A DNA stretch of 64,000 bases from Vibrio rotiferianus CAIM 577 = LMG 21460 (lineage in GTDB: Bacteria > Pseudomonadota > Gammaproteobacteria > Enterobacterales > Vibrionaceae): assembly GCF_002741985.1 (NCBI RefSeq), contig NZ_APHW01000009.1, positions 62,003-126,002 on the forward strand, in the 5' to 3' direction. The translations under genes were made by a program, and so were the position numbers. This document shows positions 36,769-46,875 of this stretch, piece by piece. The notes beneath the pieces were generated by a model. That model made no database searches and was not told the origin of the DNA. It saw nothing but the letters and a program-made list of their open reading frames with translations. Each line of letters begins with the position of its first letter. Position 1 is the first letter of the stretch.

Positions 36769-38073
36769 ATGCAAGTTACTGTTGAAACGCTAGAAGGCCT
36801 AGAGCGCCGTCTTAACATTACTGTTCCAGCTGCAAACATCGAAGACGCTGTTACAGCTGAACTACGCAACATCGCTAAAAACCGTCGTTTCGATGGTTTC
36901 CGTAAGGGTAAAGTGCCTCTAAAAATGGTTGCTAAGATGTACGGCAAAGCAGTACGTCAAGACGTTCTTGGTGAAGTTATGCAACGTCACTTCATCGAAG
37001 CGATCGTAAAAGAGAAAATCAACCCAGCTGGCGCACCAACGTTCGCTCCAGTTGAAAACAACGAAGGCGCAGACCTAGTATTTACTGCAACTTTCGAAGT
37101 TTACCCAGAAGTTGAGCTAAAAGGCCTAGAAAGCATCACAGTTGAAAAACCAACAACTGAAGTTAACGATGCAGACGTAGAAGAGATGATCGAAACTCTA
37201 CGTAAGCAACAAGCTACTTGGGCTGAAGTTGAAGAAGCTGCAGAAGCTGGTAAGCGCGTAAGCATCGACTTCGTTGGCTCTATCGACGGTGAAGAGTTTG
37301 AAGGCGGTAAAGCTGAAAACTTCCCACTAGAAATGGGCGCAGGTCGCATGATCCCAGGTTTCGAAGACGGTATCGAAGGTAAAACTAAAGGTATGGAATT
37401 CGAAATCGACGTAAACTTCCCAGAAGATTACCACGCTGAAAACCTAAAAGGTAAAGCAGCTAAGTTCGCTATCAAAGTGAACAAAGTTGAAGCTCGTGAA
37501 CTACCAGAACTAAACGACGAGTTCGTTTCTAAGTTTGGTGTTGCTGAAGGTGGCGTTGAAGCACTTAAAGCTGAAGTTCGTAAGAACATGGAGCGTGAGC
37601 TTAAGCAAGCTATTAAGACTCGCATCAAAGAGCAAGCTATCGACGGTCTAGTTGCACAAAACGACATCGACGTACCAGCGGCACTTATCGAACAAGAAAT
37701 CCAAGTTCTACGTCAACAAGCTGCACAACGCTTCGGTGGTAACCCAGAAGCAGCTGCACAGCTTCCACGTGAACTGTTCGAAGAGCAAGCTAAACGTCGC
37801 GTAGTTGTAGGTCTTCTACTAGGTGAAGTAATCAAGTCTGAAGAACTAAAAGCTGACGACGAGAAAGTTAAAGCGCTAATCGAAGAAATGGCTACAGCAT
37901 ACGAAGATCCATCAGAAGTTGTTGCTTACTACGAGCAAAACGAGCAAATGATGAACAACATGCGTAACGTTGCTCTAGAAGAGCAAGCTATCGACGCGAT
38001 CATCGCTAAAGCACAGGTTACTGAGAAAGAAGTAAGCTTCAACGAGCTACTTAACCAACAACCTGCTGCTTAA
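36769..38073 (+). CDS. tig: Trigger factor (ribosome-associated chaperone)
   Basis: A 434-residue protein of normal family length. The ribosome-binding N-terminal domain carries [14 protein letters not shown] (residues 39-52 region), matching the GFRxGKxP signature. The PPIase/FKBP domain covers about 160-245 ([31 protein letters not shown]), and the C-terminal arms are helical. It binds at the ribosome exit tunnel and shields nascent chains. Codon use is strongly biased (Leu CTA, Glu GAA), as expected of a highly expressed Vibrio gene. It heads the tig-clpP-clpX-lon block. Confidence 0.97.
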   Translation: MQVTVETLEGLERRLNITVPAANIEDAVTAELRNIAKNRRFDGFRKGKVPLKMVAKMYGKAVRQDVLGEVMQRHFIEAIVKEKINPAGAPTFAPVENNEGADLVFTATFEVYPEVELKGLESITVEKPTTEVNDADVEEMIETLRKQQATWAEVEEAAEAGKRVSIDFVGSIDGEEFEGGKAENFPLEMGAGRMIPGFEDGIEGKTKGMEFEIDVNFPEDYHAENLKGKAAKFAIKVNKVEARELPELNDEFVSKFGVAEGGVEALKAEVRKNMERELKQAIKTRIKEQAIDGLVAQNDIDVPAALIEQEIQVLRQQAAQRFGGNPEAAAQLPRELFEEQAKRRVVVGLLLGEVIKSEELKADDEKVKALIEEMATAYEDPSEVVAYYEQNEQMMNNMRNVALEEQAIDAIIAKAQVTEKEVSFNELLNQQPAA

Positions 38074-38125
38074 TAAGCAATATCTTGCGTAGAAGGTTGA
38101 CTTAACGTCGACTATTCTGCTAACA

Positions 38126-38165
38126 ATGGTCCGTGTGATACTCATCATCCGGGCCATTTATTTTA
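38126..38165 (+). terminator. Possible terminator or attenuator between tig and clpP
   Basis: AATGGTCCG pairs with CGGGCCATT (one mismatch) across a 16-base loop and is followed by TATTTTAGG. It would limit read-through from tig into clpPX. Confidence 0.55.
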
Positions 38166-38178
38166 GGGACATAAGAAT

Positions 38179-38805
38179 ATGAGCTACCAAGAAAAAAATG
38201 CAATGTCGCCAATTATTGACGCGCTAGTGCCAATGGTGGTTGAACAAACTTCCCGCGGCGAACGTTCTTACGACATCTACTCACGCCTATTGAAAGAGCG
38301 TGTGATTTTTCTAACAGGTCAAGTGGAAGACCACATGGCAAACCTTGTCGTGGCTCAACTACTTTTCCTAGAATCTGAAAATCCAGATAAAGACATTTTC
38401 CTATACATCAACTCTCCAGGCGGCAGCGTAACTGCAGGTATGTCTATCTACGACACTATGCAGTTCATCAAACCAAATGTAAGTACTGTATGTATGGGTC
38501 AAGCTTGCTCTATGGGTGCGTTCCTGCTTGCAGGTGGTGCGCCAGGTAAGCGTTACGTTCTGCCTAATTCACGAGTGATGATCCACCAACCATTAGGTGG
38601 CTTCCAAGGTCAGGCTTCTGATATTCAAATTCATGCTCAGGAAATCCTGACCATCAAGCAGAAGCTAAACAACCTATTAGCAGAACATACTGGCCAGCCT
38701 CTTGAAGTGATTGAACGCGATACCGATCGTGACAACTTCATGTCGGCAGATCAGGCAGTAGAATACGGTATTGTGGATGCAGTGTTGAGCCACCGCGGCG
38801 AGTAA
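38179..38805 (+). CDS. clpP: ATP-dependent Clp protease proteolytic subunit ClpP
   Basis: A 208-residue serine protease. The catalytic Ser is in [14 protein letters not shown], the His in [14 protein letters not shown], and the Asp in the [10 protein letters not shown] region. The oxyanion stretch [17 protein letters not shown] is also present. ClpP forms a 14-mer barrel that degrades proteins fed in by ClpX or ClpA. ClpX follows 71 bases downstream and is probably co-transcribed. Confidence 0.97.
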   Translation: MSYQEKNAMSPIIDALVPMVVEQTSRGERSYDIYSRLLKERVIFLTGQVEDHMANLVVAQLLFLESENPDKDIFLYINSPGGSVTAGMSIYDTMQFIKPNVSTVCMGQACSMGAFLLAGGAPGKRYVLPNSRVMIHQPLGGFQGQASDIQIHAQEILTIKQKLNNLLAEHTGQPLEVIERDTDRDNFMSADQAVEYGIVDAVLSHRGE

Positions 38806-38876
38806 TTTAGCCAGCGCATTTTGGCTAAATTTGATATACACTCATTCATAAAGAGTAAAGGCTAAGAGGTTAGCGA

Positions 38877-40157
38877 ATGACAGATAAAAGCAAAGAAAGT
38901 GGTAGCGGCAAATTGCTGTACTGCTCTTTCTGTGGCAAAAGTCAGCACGAAGTTCGCAAGCTAATCGCAGGTCCGTCAGTTTACATTTGCGACGAGTGTG
39001 TCGACTTATGTAACGATATCATTCGCGAAGAAATTAAAGATGTTCTCCCTAAGAAAGAATCTGAAGCGTTACCAACGCCAAAACAGATCCGTGAACATCT
39101 TGATGACTATGTGATCGGACAAGATTACGCGAAAAAAGTGCTCGCAGTTGCGGTATATAACCACTACAAGCGTTTACGCAATGGTGATACAACGAGCGAA
39201 GGTGTGGAACTTGGTAAGAGTAACATCCTTCTAATTGGCCCAACGGGTAGTGGTAAAACACTGCTTGCTGAGACGCTAGCTCGATTCTTGGATGTGCCAT
39301 TTACAATGGCTGACGCAACCACATTAACCGAAGCGGGTTATGTAGGTGAAGACGTTGAAAACATCATCCAGAAGCTTCTGCAAAAATGTGATTACGATGT
39401 AGCTAAGGCTGAACGCGGCATTGTATACATTGACGAAATTGACAAGATTTCTCGTAAAGCTGAAAACCCATCAATTACGCGTGACGTATCTGGTGAAGGT
39501 GTTCAGCAGGCGCTACTAAAACTTATCGAAGGTACGGTTGCATCGGTTCCACCACAAGGTGGCCGTAAGCATCCGCAGCAAGAATTCCTACAAGTGGACA
39601 CGTCTAAGATCCTGTTCATCTGTGGTGGTGCATTTGCTGGCTTAGATAAAGTGATTGAACAGCGTGTAGCGACAGGCACAGGTATTGGTTTTGGCGCAGA
39701 AGTGCGTTCTAAAAACGAAACCAAAACGGTCGGTGAACTATTTATGCAGGTAGAGCCTGAAGATCTAGTGAAATACGGCCTGATTCCTGAGTTCATTGGT
39801 CGTCTGCCGGTAACAACAACACTGACAGAGCTTGATGAAGAAGCGTTAATTCAGATCCTTTGTGAACCGAAGAACGCTTTGACTAAGCAATACGCAGCAT
39901 TGTTTGAGCTAGAAGACGCTGAACTTGAGTTCCGTGAAGATGCGCTACGTGCTATCGCTAAGAAAGCAATGGAGCGTAAGACTGGTGCTCGCGGTCTGCG
40001 CTCAATTCTAGAAGGCGTTCTGCTAGAAACCATGTACGAACTGCCATCAGCGACAGACGTAAGTAAAGTCGTGATTGATGAATCAGTCATTAACGGTGAA
40101 TCAGAACCACTGCTTATTTACAGCAATGCCGACAACCAGGCTGCTGGAGCAGAATAA
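38877..40157 (+). CDS. clpX: ATP-dependent Clp protease ATP-binding subunit ClpX
   Basis: A 426-residue AAA+ unfoldase. An N-terminal C4 zinc finger ([13 protein letters not shown], then [10 protein letters not shown]) recognises substrates and adaptors. Other landmarks are Walker A GPTGSGKT, Walker [14 protein letters not shown], the pore loop [10 protein letters not shown], the ClpP-contact IGF loop ([10 protein letters not shown]), and sensor 2 in [10 protein letters not shown]. It unfolds ssrA-tagged and other proteins and threads them into ClpP. It ends at a strong hairpin. Confidence 0.97.
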   Translation: MTDKSKESGSGKLLYCSFCGKSQHEVRKLIAGPSVYICDECVDLCNDIIREEIKDVLPKKESEALPTPKQIREHLDDYVIGQDYAKKVLAVAVYNHYKRLRNGDTTSEGVELGKSNILLIGPTGSGKTLLAETLARFLDVPFTMADATTLTEAGYVGEDVENIIQKLLQKCDYDVAKAERGIVYIDEIDKISRKAENPSITRDVSGEGVQQALLKLIEGTVASVPPQGGRKHPQQEFLQVDTSKILFICGGAFAGLDKVIEQRVATGTGIGFGAEVRSKNETKTVGELFMQVEPEDLVKYGLIPEFIGRLPVTTTLTELDEEALIQILCEPKNALTKQYAALFELEDAELEFREDALRAIAKKAMERKTGARGLRSILEGVLLETMYELPSATDVSKVVIDESVINGESEPLLIYSNADNQAAGAE

Positions 40158-40171
40158 ATTCAGCCATGAAT

Positions 40172-40207
40172 AAAAAGGAGGTAAGTAATTACCTCCTTTT
40201 TTTATTT
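40172..40207 (+). terminator. Terminator between clpX and lon
   Basis: A near-perfect hairpin (AAAAGGAGGTAA pairing with TTACCTCCTTTT, 4-base loop) followed by a run of T. Its left arm contains an AGGAGGT, so any ribosome binding site there would be hidden in the stem. Confidence 0.85.
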
Positions 40208-40213
40208 CTCTTA

Positions 40214-40240
40214 TTGAATCCAAACAATTAGCCCCCATAT
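40214..40240 (+). promoter_or_regulatory. Heat-shock (sigma-32) promoter of lon
   Basis: CCCCATAT (40,233-40,240) matches the sigma-32 -10 consensus. TTGAAT (40,214-40,219) is a fair -35 with a 13-base spacer. lon is under sigma-32 control in E. coli, which fits. Initiation is expected near 40,247, about 40 bases before the lon start. Confidence 0.75.
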
Positions 40241-40287
40241 ACTGCCTTAAGTAATACGTTAAACGTGAAAGCGGAAGAGAGAATTAT

Positions 40288-42639
40288 ATGAACTTGGAAC
40301 GTTCCGAGCGTATCGAGATCCCGGTATTACCTCTACGTGACGTAGTGGTCTACCCACACATGGTTATCCCTTTGTTTGTTGGTCGTGAGAAATCAATTAG
40401 CTGTCTAGAAACAGCGATGGAAACGAACAAACAAGTGCTGCTTGTGGCGCAAAAGCAAGCAGACACTGATGAGCCATCCGTTGATGACCTTTTTGAGGTC
40501 GGTACAGTTGCGACGATTCTTCAACTTCTAAAATTGCCTGATGGCACAGTAAAAGTGCTAGTTGAAGGCCAACAGCGTGCCAAAATCAACCATTTTAAAG
40601 AAAGCGACTTCTTCTTGGCTGAAGCTGAGTTTATCGTGACTCCTGAATTGGATGAGCGTGAACAAGAAGTCATTGTTCGTAGTGCGATCAACCAGTTTGA
40701 AGGTTTCATCAAACTGAACAAGAAGATTCCACCAGAAGTTCTTACTTCACTGAGTGGCATTGATGAAGCGGCGCGTTTAGCCGACACTATCGCTGCGCAT
40801 ATGCCACTTAAGCTGGTAGATAAACAACAAGTTCTTGAAATTGTTGATATCACGGAACGTCTAGAGTTCTTGATGGGGCAAATGGAATCTGAAATCGATC
40901 TGCTTCAGGTCGAAAAGCGAATCCGTGGTCGCGTTAAGAAACAGATGGAGAAATCTCAGCGTGAGTACTACCTGAATGAGCAAATGAAAGCGATTCAGAA
41001 AGAACTTGGCGAGATGGAAGATGCGCCTGATGAGTTTGAAACACTGAAGCAAAAGATTGAAGAATCGAAAATGCCTCAGGACGCACGTGAGAAGACAGAA
41101 CAAGAGCTGCAAAAGCTTAAAATGATGTCTCCAATGTCTGCAGAAGCGACAGTGGTACGTAGCTACATCGACTGGATGGTAAGCGTGCCTTGGAACAAGC
41201 GTTCTAAAGTGAAGAAGAACCTAGCGAAAGCAGAAGAAATTCTAAACGAAGACCACTACGGTCTAGAGCGTGTGAAAGAACGTATTCTGGAGTACTTAGC
41301 GGTACAAAACCGAATCAACAAGCTGAAAGGTCCAATCCTTTGTCTTGTTGGTCCTCCTGGTGTTGGTAAAACATCGTTGGGTCGCTCAATCGCTGCAGCT
41401 ACAGGCCGTAAGTACACACGTATGGCACTGGGTGGCGTGCGTGACGAAGCAGAGATCCGCGGTCACCGTCGTACTTACATCGGTTCATTGCCAGGTAAGC
41501 TTATTCAGAAGATGTCGAAAGTTGGTGTGAAAAACCCACTATTCCTTCTGGATGAAATCGACAAGATGTCTTCAGATATGCGCGGTGACCCGTCGTCGGC
41601 ACTGCTAGAAGTTTTAGACCCAGAACAAAACAATGCGTTTAACGATCACTACCTAGAAGTGGATTACGATCTGTCTGACGTAATGTTCGTGGCAACATCG
41701 AACTCGATGGATATTCCGGGCCCACTACTAGACCGTATGGAAGTGATTCGCCTGTCTGGTTACACAGAAGACGAGAAGCTAAACATTGCCAAACGTCACC
41801 TTGTTGATAAACAAGTGAAGCGTAACGGTCTGAAGCCAAACGAAATTACTATCGAAGATTCAGCGATCATCGGCATTATTCGTTACTACACGCGTGAAGC
41901 GGGTGTACGTAGCTTAGAGCGTGAGATTTCTAAGATCTGCCGTAAAGCAGTGAAGAACATCCTGCTTGATACAAGCTTGAAGTCTGTGACGGTGACAATG
42001 GACAACCTAAAAGAATACCTAGGTGTTCAACGTCATGATTTTGGTAAGGCGGATGACAGCAACCGTATCGGTCAAGTAACTGGCCTAGCTTGGACACAAG
42101 TTGGCGGCGATCTACTGACTATCGAAACGGAAGCAATGCCTGGTAAAGGTAAGCTGACTCAAACCGGCTCTCTTGGCGACGTAATGAAAGAGTCGATCCA
42201 AGCGGCAATGACGGTTGTACGTTCACGTGCTGAAAAGCTGGGTATTAACTCAGACTTCTACGAAAAACGTGACATCCACGTACACGTACCAGAAGGTGCG
42301 ACACCAAAAGATGGCCCAAGTGCGGGTATCGCAATGTGTACTGCACTAGTTTCTAGCTTGACGGGTAACCCAGTAAAAGCAGAAGTGGGTATGACAGGTG
42401 AAATCACACTACGTGGTGAAGTTCTACCTATCGGCGGCCTAAAAGAGAAGTTACTTGCGGCACACCGTGGTGGCATCAAAACGGTACTGATTCCGAAAGA
42501 CAATGAGCGTGATTTGGAAGAGATTCCAGAAAATGTTATCGCAGATCTGCAGGTTATCCCAGTACAGTGGATCGACGAAGTTCTGAAAGTTGCACTAGAG
42601 CGAGACCCTACAGGGGTTGAGTTTGAAGCTAAAAAATAG
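40288..42639 (+). CDS. lon: ATP-dependent protease Lon
   Basis: A 783-residue protein of standard length. The N-terminal LON substrate-binding domain begins [20 protein letters not shown], and a coiled coil lies around residues 195-265. The AAA+ domain has Walker [12 protein letters not shown] and Walker [14 protein letters not shown]. The protease domain has the Ser in [11 protein letters not shown] and the Lys in [14 protein letters not shown]. Lon degrades misfolded proteins and regulators. The same gene order tig-clpP-clpX-lon-hupB-ppiD occurs in E. coli. A heat-shock promoter lies just upstream. Confidence 0.97.
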   Translation: MNLERSERIEIPVLPLRDVVVYPHMVIPLFVGREKSISCLETAMETNKQVLLVAQKQADTDEPSVDDLFEVGTVATILQLLKLPDGTVKVLVEGQQRAKINHFKESDFFLAEAEFIVTPELDEREQEVIVRSAINQFEGFIKLNKKIPPEVLTSLSGIDEAARLADTIAAHMPLKLVDKQQVLEIVDITERLEFLMGQMESEIDLLQVEKRIRGRVKKQMEKSQREYYLNEQMKAIQKELGEMEDAPDEFETLKQKIEESKMPQDAREKTEQELQKLKMMSPMSAEATVVRSYIDWMVSVPWNKRSKVKKNLAKAEEILNEDHYGLERVKERILEYLAVQNRINKLKGPILCLVGPPGVGKTSLGRSIAAATGRKYTRMALGGVRDEAEIRGHRRTYIGSLPGKLIQKMSKVGVKNPLFLLDEIDKMSSDMRGDPSSALLEVLDPEQNNAFNDHYLEVDYDLSDVMFVATSNSMDIPGPLLDRMEVIRLSGYTEDEKLNIAKRHLVDKQVKRNGLKPNEITIEDSAIIGIIRYYTREAGVRSLEREISKICRKAVKNILLDTSLKSVTVTMDNLKEYLGVQRHDFGKADDSNRIGQVTGLAWTQVGGDLLTIETEAMPGKGKLTQTGSLGDVMKESIQAAMTVVRSRAEKLGINSDFYEKRDIHVHVPEGATPKDGPSAGIAMCTALVSSLTGNPVKAEVGMTGEITLRGEVLPIGGLKEKLLAAHRGGIKTVLIPKDNERDLEEIPENVIADLQVIPVQWIDEVLKVALERDPTGVEFEAKK

Positions 42640-42668
42640 TGATGTGCAGCAAAAATAAGTAAAACTTT

Positions 42669-42708
42669 ACGCTGATAGGCCCAAAAAGGCTTGTCAGCGT
42701 TTTTTTTT
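42669..42708 (+). terminator. Terminator after lon
   Basis: ACGCTGATAGGCC pairs with GGCTTGTCAGCGT (interrupted stem) around CAAAAA, followed by nine T. Confidence 0.85.
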
Positions 42709-42831
42709 GGCACTAAGTTAAGTTCGACAGCTGTCAGCCCTTTAGGAATAAGGCCTGAAGCTACTTTATTTTTATATGGAACGAAAAGTCATCACAAAAA
42801 TAATCACAGATGACACAAAGGGGAAATCACA

Positions 42832-43104
42832 GTGAATAAAACTCAATTAGTAGAAAAAATCGCAGAAAATGCAGACATCTCTAAAGCGTCAGCTGGCCGT
42901 GCTCTAGATGCATTTATCGAAGCTGTTGGTGGCACACTGCAATCAGGTGACCAAGTTGCTTTAGTTGGCTTCGGTACTTTTAGCGTTCGCACTCGTGCAG
43001 CTCGCACTGGCCGTAACCCTAAGACTGGTGAAGAGATCCAAATCGCAGAAGCGAAAGTTCCTTCATTCAAAGCTGGTAAAGCTCTAAAAGACGCTTGTAA
43101 CTAA
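42832..43104 (+). CDS. hupB: DNA-binding protein HU-beta
   Basis: A 90-residue histone-like protein starting at GTG (AGGGG at about 42,820). The start [20 protein letters not shown] and the DNA-binding arm [20 protein letters not shown] are typical of HU. It bends and compacts DNA as a homodimer or with HU-alpha. The gene lies alone between the lon terminator and two hairpins ahead of ppiD. Confidence 0.96.
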   Translation: MNKTQLVEKIAENADISKASAGRALDAFIEAVGGTLQSGDQVALVGFGTFSVRTRAARTGRNPKTGEEIQIAEAKVPSFKAGKALKDACN

Positions 43105-43150
43105 TACTAGCGATCTTATCTCGGTTTCTGAGCTTTCGCGGTTTGCGTGT

Positions 43151-43182
43151 TTTTTGTTCAAAATGCTTATTTTGAACAAAAA
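43151..43182. repeat. Perfect AT-rich hairpin downstream of hupB
   Basis: TTTTTGTTCAAAAT and its exact complement (14-base arms) flank a GCTT loop. The right arm ends in A rather than T, so on the plus strand it is not a classic terminator. It could stabilise the hupB mRNA 3' end or act as a protein-binding site. Confidence 0.7.
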
Positions 43183-43214
43183 TTTACAAAGTCTCTGCCG
43201 AACTTTTTGAAATT

Positions 43215-43245
43215 ATGCGCATCCTACTGATGCGCATTTCTTTTT
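43215..43245 (+). terminator. Terminator upstream of ppiD
   Basis: ATGCGCATC and GATGCGCAT form a perfect 9-base stem with a CTACT loop, followed by TTCTTTTTC. It probably ends the hupB transcript. Confidence 0.75.
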
Positions 43246-43315
43246 CTGATATTATCGCGTCATTACATTTTTCTATTGGAAGCGTTTAGCTTCAATTGTG
43301 GAGAGCAGTTAAATT

Positions 43316-45175
43316 ATGATGGATCGATTACGCGAAGGCGTGAACAGCATCGCGATCAAAATTATCCTTGGATTGATCATCCTGTCTTTCGTTTTCGCAG
43401 GGGTAGGGAGCTATCTAACAAGTGGTGGCAACAACGCGGCAGCTAAAGTAGGCAACACTGAAATCAGCCGTGGCGAGTTTGAAATGGCTTACCAAAACGA
43501 GCGTAACCGTATGCAAGCTCAATTTGGTGATTCTTTCGCTCAAATGCTAGCTGACCCTGCTTATGTTGAGTCTTTCCGCAAATCTGTTTTAGATCGTATG
43601 ATCAATGACGTTTTACTGGATCAGCAAGCAGAATCACTAGGTCTTCGTATTAGCGATGCCCAAATCCGTACCATGATTCTTGAACTACCTCAGTTCCAAT
43701 CAAATGGTAAGTTTGACCAAGATGTTTACCAAGCATCATTACGCCGCGCAGGTTACTCTCCAGATTCATTTGCTGAGTACATGCGCAGCCAACTTGTACG
43801 TGAACAGCTTCTAAACGCACTTCAACTGAGTGAGTTTACGCTACCGGGTGAAGTACAAGCTGAAGGCAAGCTATTCACACAAACACGTGATATTCGCACA
43901 ATCACAATTAATCTTGATGACTTCGCTAAGCATGTAGAACTAACAGATGAAGAAATCCAAGATTACTACAAAGCAAACCCAGATAACTTTACTCGCCCAG
44001 AGCAAGTGAAAGTTGCTTACATCGAGCTATCTGCAGAAGAGCTGAAAAAGCAAATCCAAGTTTCTGACGCAGACGTTAAGCAATACTACGACGAGCACCT
44101 AGATAAGTACTCTTCAGAAGAGCAACGTCGCGTAGCGCACATCCTTGTTGAAGGTGATGATGAAGCGAAAGCGCAAGCAATTCTTGATGAGCTAAATGGT
44201 GGAGCAGACTTCGCTAAGCTAGCAGAAGAAAAGTCTGACGACTTTGGTAGTGCTGAAAACGGCGGCGACCTAGGTTGGATTGAACGTGATGTTATGGACC
44301 CAGCATTTGAAGAAGCTGCATTTGCGCTTAAGAATGTTGGCGACACAACGGGCTTAGTGAAATCTGATTTTGGCTACCACATCATCAAGCTTGAAGAGCT
44401 AAAAGATTCGGTTGCTAAACCATTTACTGAAGTCGCAGCTGAGATCAAGAAAGAAATGGTTGATCAAAAAGCAGTGGATCAGTTCTACGAGTTGCAAAGC
44501 GAACTTGAAAAAGTGGCATTTGAATACCCAGACTCGCTAGACGATGCTTCACAAGCTGTTGGTCAAACAGTGAAGACAACAGACTTCATCTCTCAAGTTG
44601 ATGCGCCAGAAGTTCTTAAGAACCCAGCAGTAATGCAAGCGATTCTTAGCCCTGAAGTGAAAGAAGATGGCCTGAACTCTGAAGCAATCGAAGTAGCGCC
44701 TGAGCACATCATTGTTGTTCGAGTTGAAGATGCTCGTGATGAAACGGTTCTTCCTCTAGAGCAAGTAAAAGAGCAAGTTGTTACTGAACTTTCACGTGTT
44801 AAAGGTGAGCAACAAGCACTGACTCTAGGTGATAAAGTTGTTGAATCTCTACAAGCTGGCGATGACGCAATCCTAGCAGAAAACAAACTAGCGTTTGGTG
44901 AGCAGGAATCAATTGATCGCCGTTCTCCGTTAGCAAGCACAGTATTTGCGATGGCAAAACCTACTGAAGGTAAACCTGTGTTTGGTCAATCGAAGGACTT
45001 TTCTGGTAACATCGTTATCATTGAGCTAGATGCGGTAACTGCAGAGCTTGACGGTGAATTAGAACAGCAAGTTGCAATGCAAATGCTGCGTAGTTCAGCG
45101 CAACAAGATCTTGCTTCTGTCGTTTCTGTTCTTCGTGCTAACACGGATATCGAATACTTCGTTGTGAGCAACTAA
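43316..45175 (+). CDS. ppiD: Periplasmic folding chaperone PpiD
   Basis: A 619-residue SurA-like protein. One N-terminal membrane anchor lies at about residues 14-36 (IIILGLIILSF-like segment), with the rest in the periplasm. An N-terminal SurA-type chaperone domain (LDRMINDVLLDQQAESLGL) is followed by a parvulin PPIase domain at about 265-360 (RRVAHILVEGDDEAKAQAIL, ENGGDLGWIERDVM, GYHIIKLEEL). PpiD acts on proteins leaving the Sec channel. Its position after hupB is conserved in gammaproteobacteria. Start at ATG 43,316; the second ATG two codons on is an alternative. Confidence 0.95.
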   Translation: MMDRLREGVNSIAIKIILGLIILSFVFAGVGSYLTSGGNNAAAKVGNTEISRGEFEMAYQNERNRMQAQFGDSFAQMLADPAYVESFRKSVLDRMINDVLLDQQAESLGLRISDAQIRTMILELPQFQSNGKFDQDVYQASLRRAGYSPDSFAEYMRSQLVREQLLNALQLSEFTLPGEVQAEGKLFTQTRDIRTITINLDDFAKHVELTDEEIQDYYKANPDNFTRPEQVKVAYIELSAEELKKQIQVSDADVKQYYDEHLDKYSSEEQRRVAHILVEGDDEAKAQAILDELNGGADFAKLAEEKSDDFGSAENGGDLGWIERDVMDPAFEEAAFALKNVGDTTGLVKSDFGYHIIKLEELKDSVAKPFTEVAAEIKKEMVDQKAVDQFYELQSELEKVAFEYPDSLDDASQAVGQTVKTTDFISQVDAPEVLKNPAVMQAILSPEVKEDGLNSEAIEVAPEHIIVVRVEDARDETVLPLEQVKEQVVTELSRVKGEQQALTLGDKVVESLQAGDDAILAENKLAFGEQESIDRRSPLASTVFAMAKPTEGKPVFGQSKDFSGNIVIIELDAVTAELDGELEQQVAMQMLRSSAQQDLASVVSVLRANTDIEYFVVSN

Positions 45176-45204
45176 ACAAAACGAGTGTAATTCGCATGTT
45201 AAAA

Positions 45205-45238
45205 AAAACGGGTCGCAATAGCGGCCCGTTTTATTTTT
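45205..45238 (+). terminator. Terminator after ppiD
   Basis: AAAACGGG(T)CGC pairs with GCG(G)CCCGTTTT around AATA, followed by ATTTTTG. Confidence 0.85.
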
Positions 45239-45312
45239 GTCGCTCTTCACTTTTTTGATCTTTCTATATCCCATAGATTGCTTTTAAGCCAAAGATGAAA
45301 GAGGAGAAGGCA

Positions 45313-45606
45313 ATGAAAATGAAGTGGATTCTATCAGTACTGTTATGCGTGCTTGCACCAGTTAGCTATGGAGTCGCAGCTGAGAGCAACAGTAAACATG
45401 AAGGTATTGAAATTACGGTTAATGTAAATACAGCTTCGGCAGAGGAGTTAGCGACGCTGCTGAAAGGTATCGGGTTAAAGAAAGCGAATGATATCGTTGA
45501 GTATCGCCAAGAGAACGGCCCATTTAAAACTGCGGCTGATTTGTCGAATGTTAAAGGTATAGGGTCAGCTACGGTTGAAAAGAATCTTCAGCGTATCTTG
45601 TTATAA
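45313..45606 (+). CDS. ComEA-like helix-hairpin-helix DNA-binding protein
   Basis: A protein of 97 residues starting at the ATG at 45,313, which has GAGGAGAAGG just upstream; an ATG at 45,295 would add six residues but places that site inside the gene. A signal peptide covers residues about 1-23 (ending YGVAAES). The rest is a tandem HhH unit: VNVNTASAEELATLLKGIGL, KKANDIVEYRQENGPF and SNVKGIGSATVEKNLQRI. ComEA proteins bind incoming DNA in the periplasm during natural transformation, which many Vibrio carry out on chitin. The YbaV/ComEA position after ppiD matches other gammaproteobacteria. Confidence 0.88.
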   Translation: MKMKWILSVLLCVLAPVSYGVAAESNSKHEGIEITVNVNTASAEELATLLKGIGLKKANDIVEYRQENGPFKTAADLSNVKGIGSATVEKNLQRILL

Positions 45607-45629
45607 ACGTAGAAAATAATGTTCCTGCT

Positions 45630-45674
45630 ATCCCGAGTCGCCTACTTTTATTGACTCGGGATTTTTTGTTTTTG
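45630..45674. terminator. Terminator after the ComEA-like gene
   Basis: ATCCCGAGTC pairs with GACTCGGGAT across a 13-base loop, followed by a run of T (TTTTTG). It also separates the gene from the convergent rhombosortase gene. Confidence 0.85.
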
Positions 45675-45690
45675 GCTGACAGTTGATTAC

Positions 45691-46242
45691 TTAACCAAAC
45701 ACTCGTCGGTGCAGGCCTCTTTCAATCAATGCCATACTCAAACCGCCGATGGCGCCGAACAAGTGGGCATCAACCGCTACGCGAGCACCAATCATGGCTG
45801 CTGTACTCGCTGAAGGACCGTAGAACTGCTCCCAAGCGACTTTAGCAATCAAACCACCTACGAGCACTAAACTGCTTCTCCTGCCGTCGAAAACCTCAGC
45901 CAGAGCCCAGAAACCGAATAAGCCGTGCAGCACACCAGATAGCCCGACGTAAACCGACATATTGGTGAACAAGTTCATTGCACCAACGAAGGTACACAAA
46001 ACCAGAAATACGATGGTGAAATTACGCACGGTAGGGCGGAAGATAAATCCGATCACCCATAAACCAGCCAGATTCATACCTAAGTGAGCAAAGTTGGTAT
46101 GCGTGAGATTTCCTGTTACGATTCGCCACCATTCGCCGTGGCGTATATTGTAAGCGTGCCACTCGGTTAGGCTTGCCATTGGTTCGAATTGTAGTATTAA
46201 ACAGATAACGCTGATGATGCTCAGCAATGTATAAAGGTTCAC
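45691..46242 (-). CDS. rrtA: Rhombosortase-type rhomboid protease
   Basis: About 183 residues if it starts at a GTG at 46,242 (VNLYTLLSIISVICL); an in-frame upstream start at 46,299 would overlap the divergent gene by 54 bases. Six membrane segments are visible. The landmarks of rhombosortases are WWRIVTGNLTHTNFAHLGMN, the catalytic Ser in YVGLSGVLHGLFG, and the catalytic His in VDAHLFGAIGG. These enzymes cut GlyGly-CTERM tails so that proteins can be secreted or lipidated. The M6 protease at 23,574-26,549 is a natural substrate candidate in this window. Confidence 0.85.
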   Translation of the reverse strand: MNLYTLLSIISVICLILQFEPMASLTEWHAYNIRHGEWWRIVTGNLTHTNFAHLGMNLAGLWVIGFIFRPTVRNFTIVFLVLCTFVGAMNLFTNMSVYVGLSGVLHGLFGFWALAEVFDGRRSSLVLVGGLIAKVAWEQFYGPSASTAAMIGARVAVDAHLFGAIGGLSMALIERGLHRRVFG

Positions 46243-46245
46243 TCT

Positions 46246-46863
46246 ATGTCTCGTTATTGTTCTCAGTGTGGAAAATCGCGCAAAGCTTGTATTTGCCAAT
46301 GGATTGTACCGCTAGCAAACGAGGTTGAACTTATCATCCTTCAGCATATGAGTGAAGAACATCGTCCCCTTGGTACGGCAAGAATTCTCAATTTGAGCTT
46401 AAATCATTGTACTTGTCTGATCGGAGAAGACTTTTCTGATAATGATGCCTTAAATGCTTTACTAGAAGATGATGCTTACCAACACTTTATTCTTTACCCG
46501 TCTGAGCAGTCGTTGTGCCTTTCTACGCTATCTGCAGATGAAAGTGCTTCCGTTAAGAAAATACGTTTGATTTTGCTTGATGGTACCTGGAAGAAAGCCT
46601 ACAAGATGTGGCAGCTATCGACTAACTTGCATGCTATACCAACGGTGAAGTTGCCAGAGAATCTGCAAGGTCATTATACGATTCGCAAAGCGCCATCTGA
46701 AAACAGCTTATCGACGGTTGAAGCGGGATACCATGCGCTGAGCTTGGTAGAACCAGACAAAGATTTTGAGCCATTGCTGACGGCGTTTGAGAAGATGATT
46801 GAATTTCAAATCGCCCAGATGCCTCCGGGCGTATTTGAAAAGAACTATTTGAAAGGCGAGTAG
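46246..46863 (+). CDS. tapT: DTW-domain tRNA-uridine aminocarboxypropyltransferase TapT
   Basis: A 205-residue protein with an N-terminal Cys cluster (YCSQCGKSRKACICQW) and the DTW-type motif LILLDGTWKKAYKMW. In E. coli the homologue YfiP/TapT uses S-adenosylmethionine to place an acp3 group on U47 of tRNAs. Other family features are MSEEHRPLGTARI and TIRKAPSENSLSTVEA. It starts three bases from the divergent rhombosortase GTG, with AAAGG upstream inside that gene, so the two control regions overlap coding sequence. Confidence 0.88.
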   Translation: MSRYCSQCGKSRKACICQWIVPLANEVELIILQHMSEEHRPLGTARILNLSLNHCTCLIGEDFSDNDALNALLEDDAYQHFILYPSEQSLCLSTLSADESASVKKIRLILLDGTWKKAYKMWQLSTNLHAIPTVKLPENLQGHYTIRKAPSENSLSTVEAGYHALSLVEPDKDFEPLLTAFEKMIEFQIAQMPPGVFEKNYLKGE

Positions 46864-46875
46864 CGCTTCCTTGCG

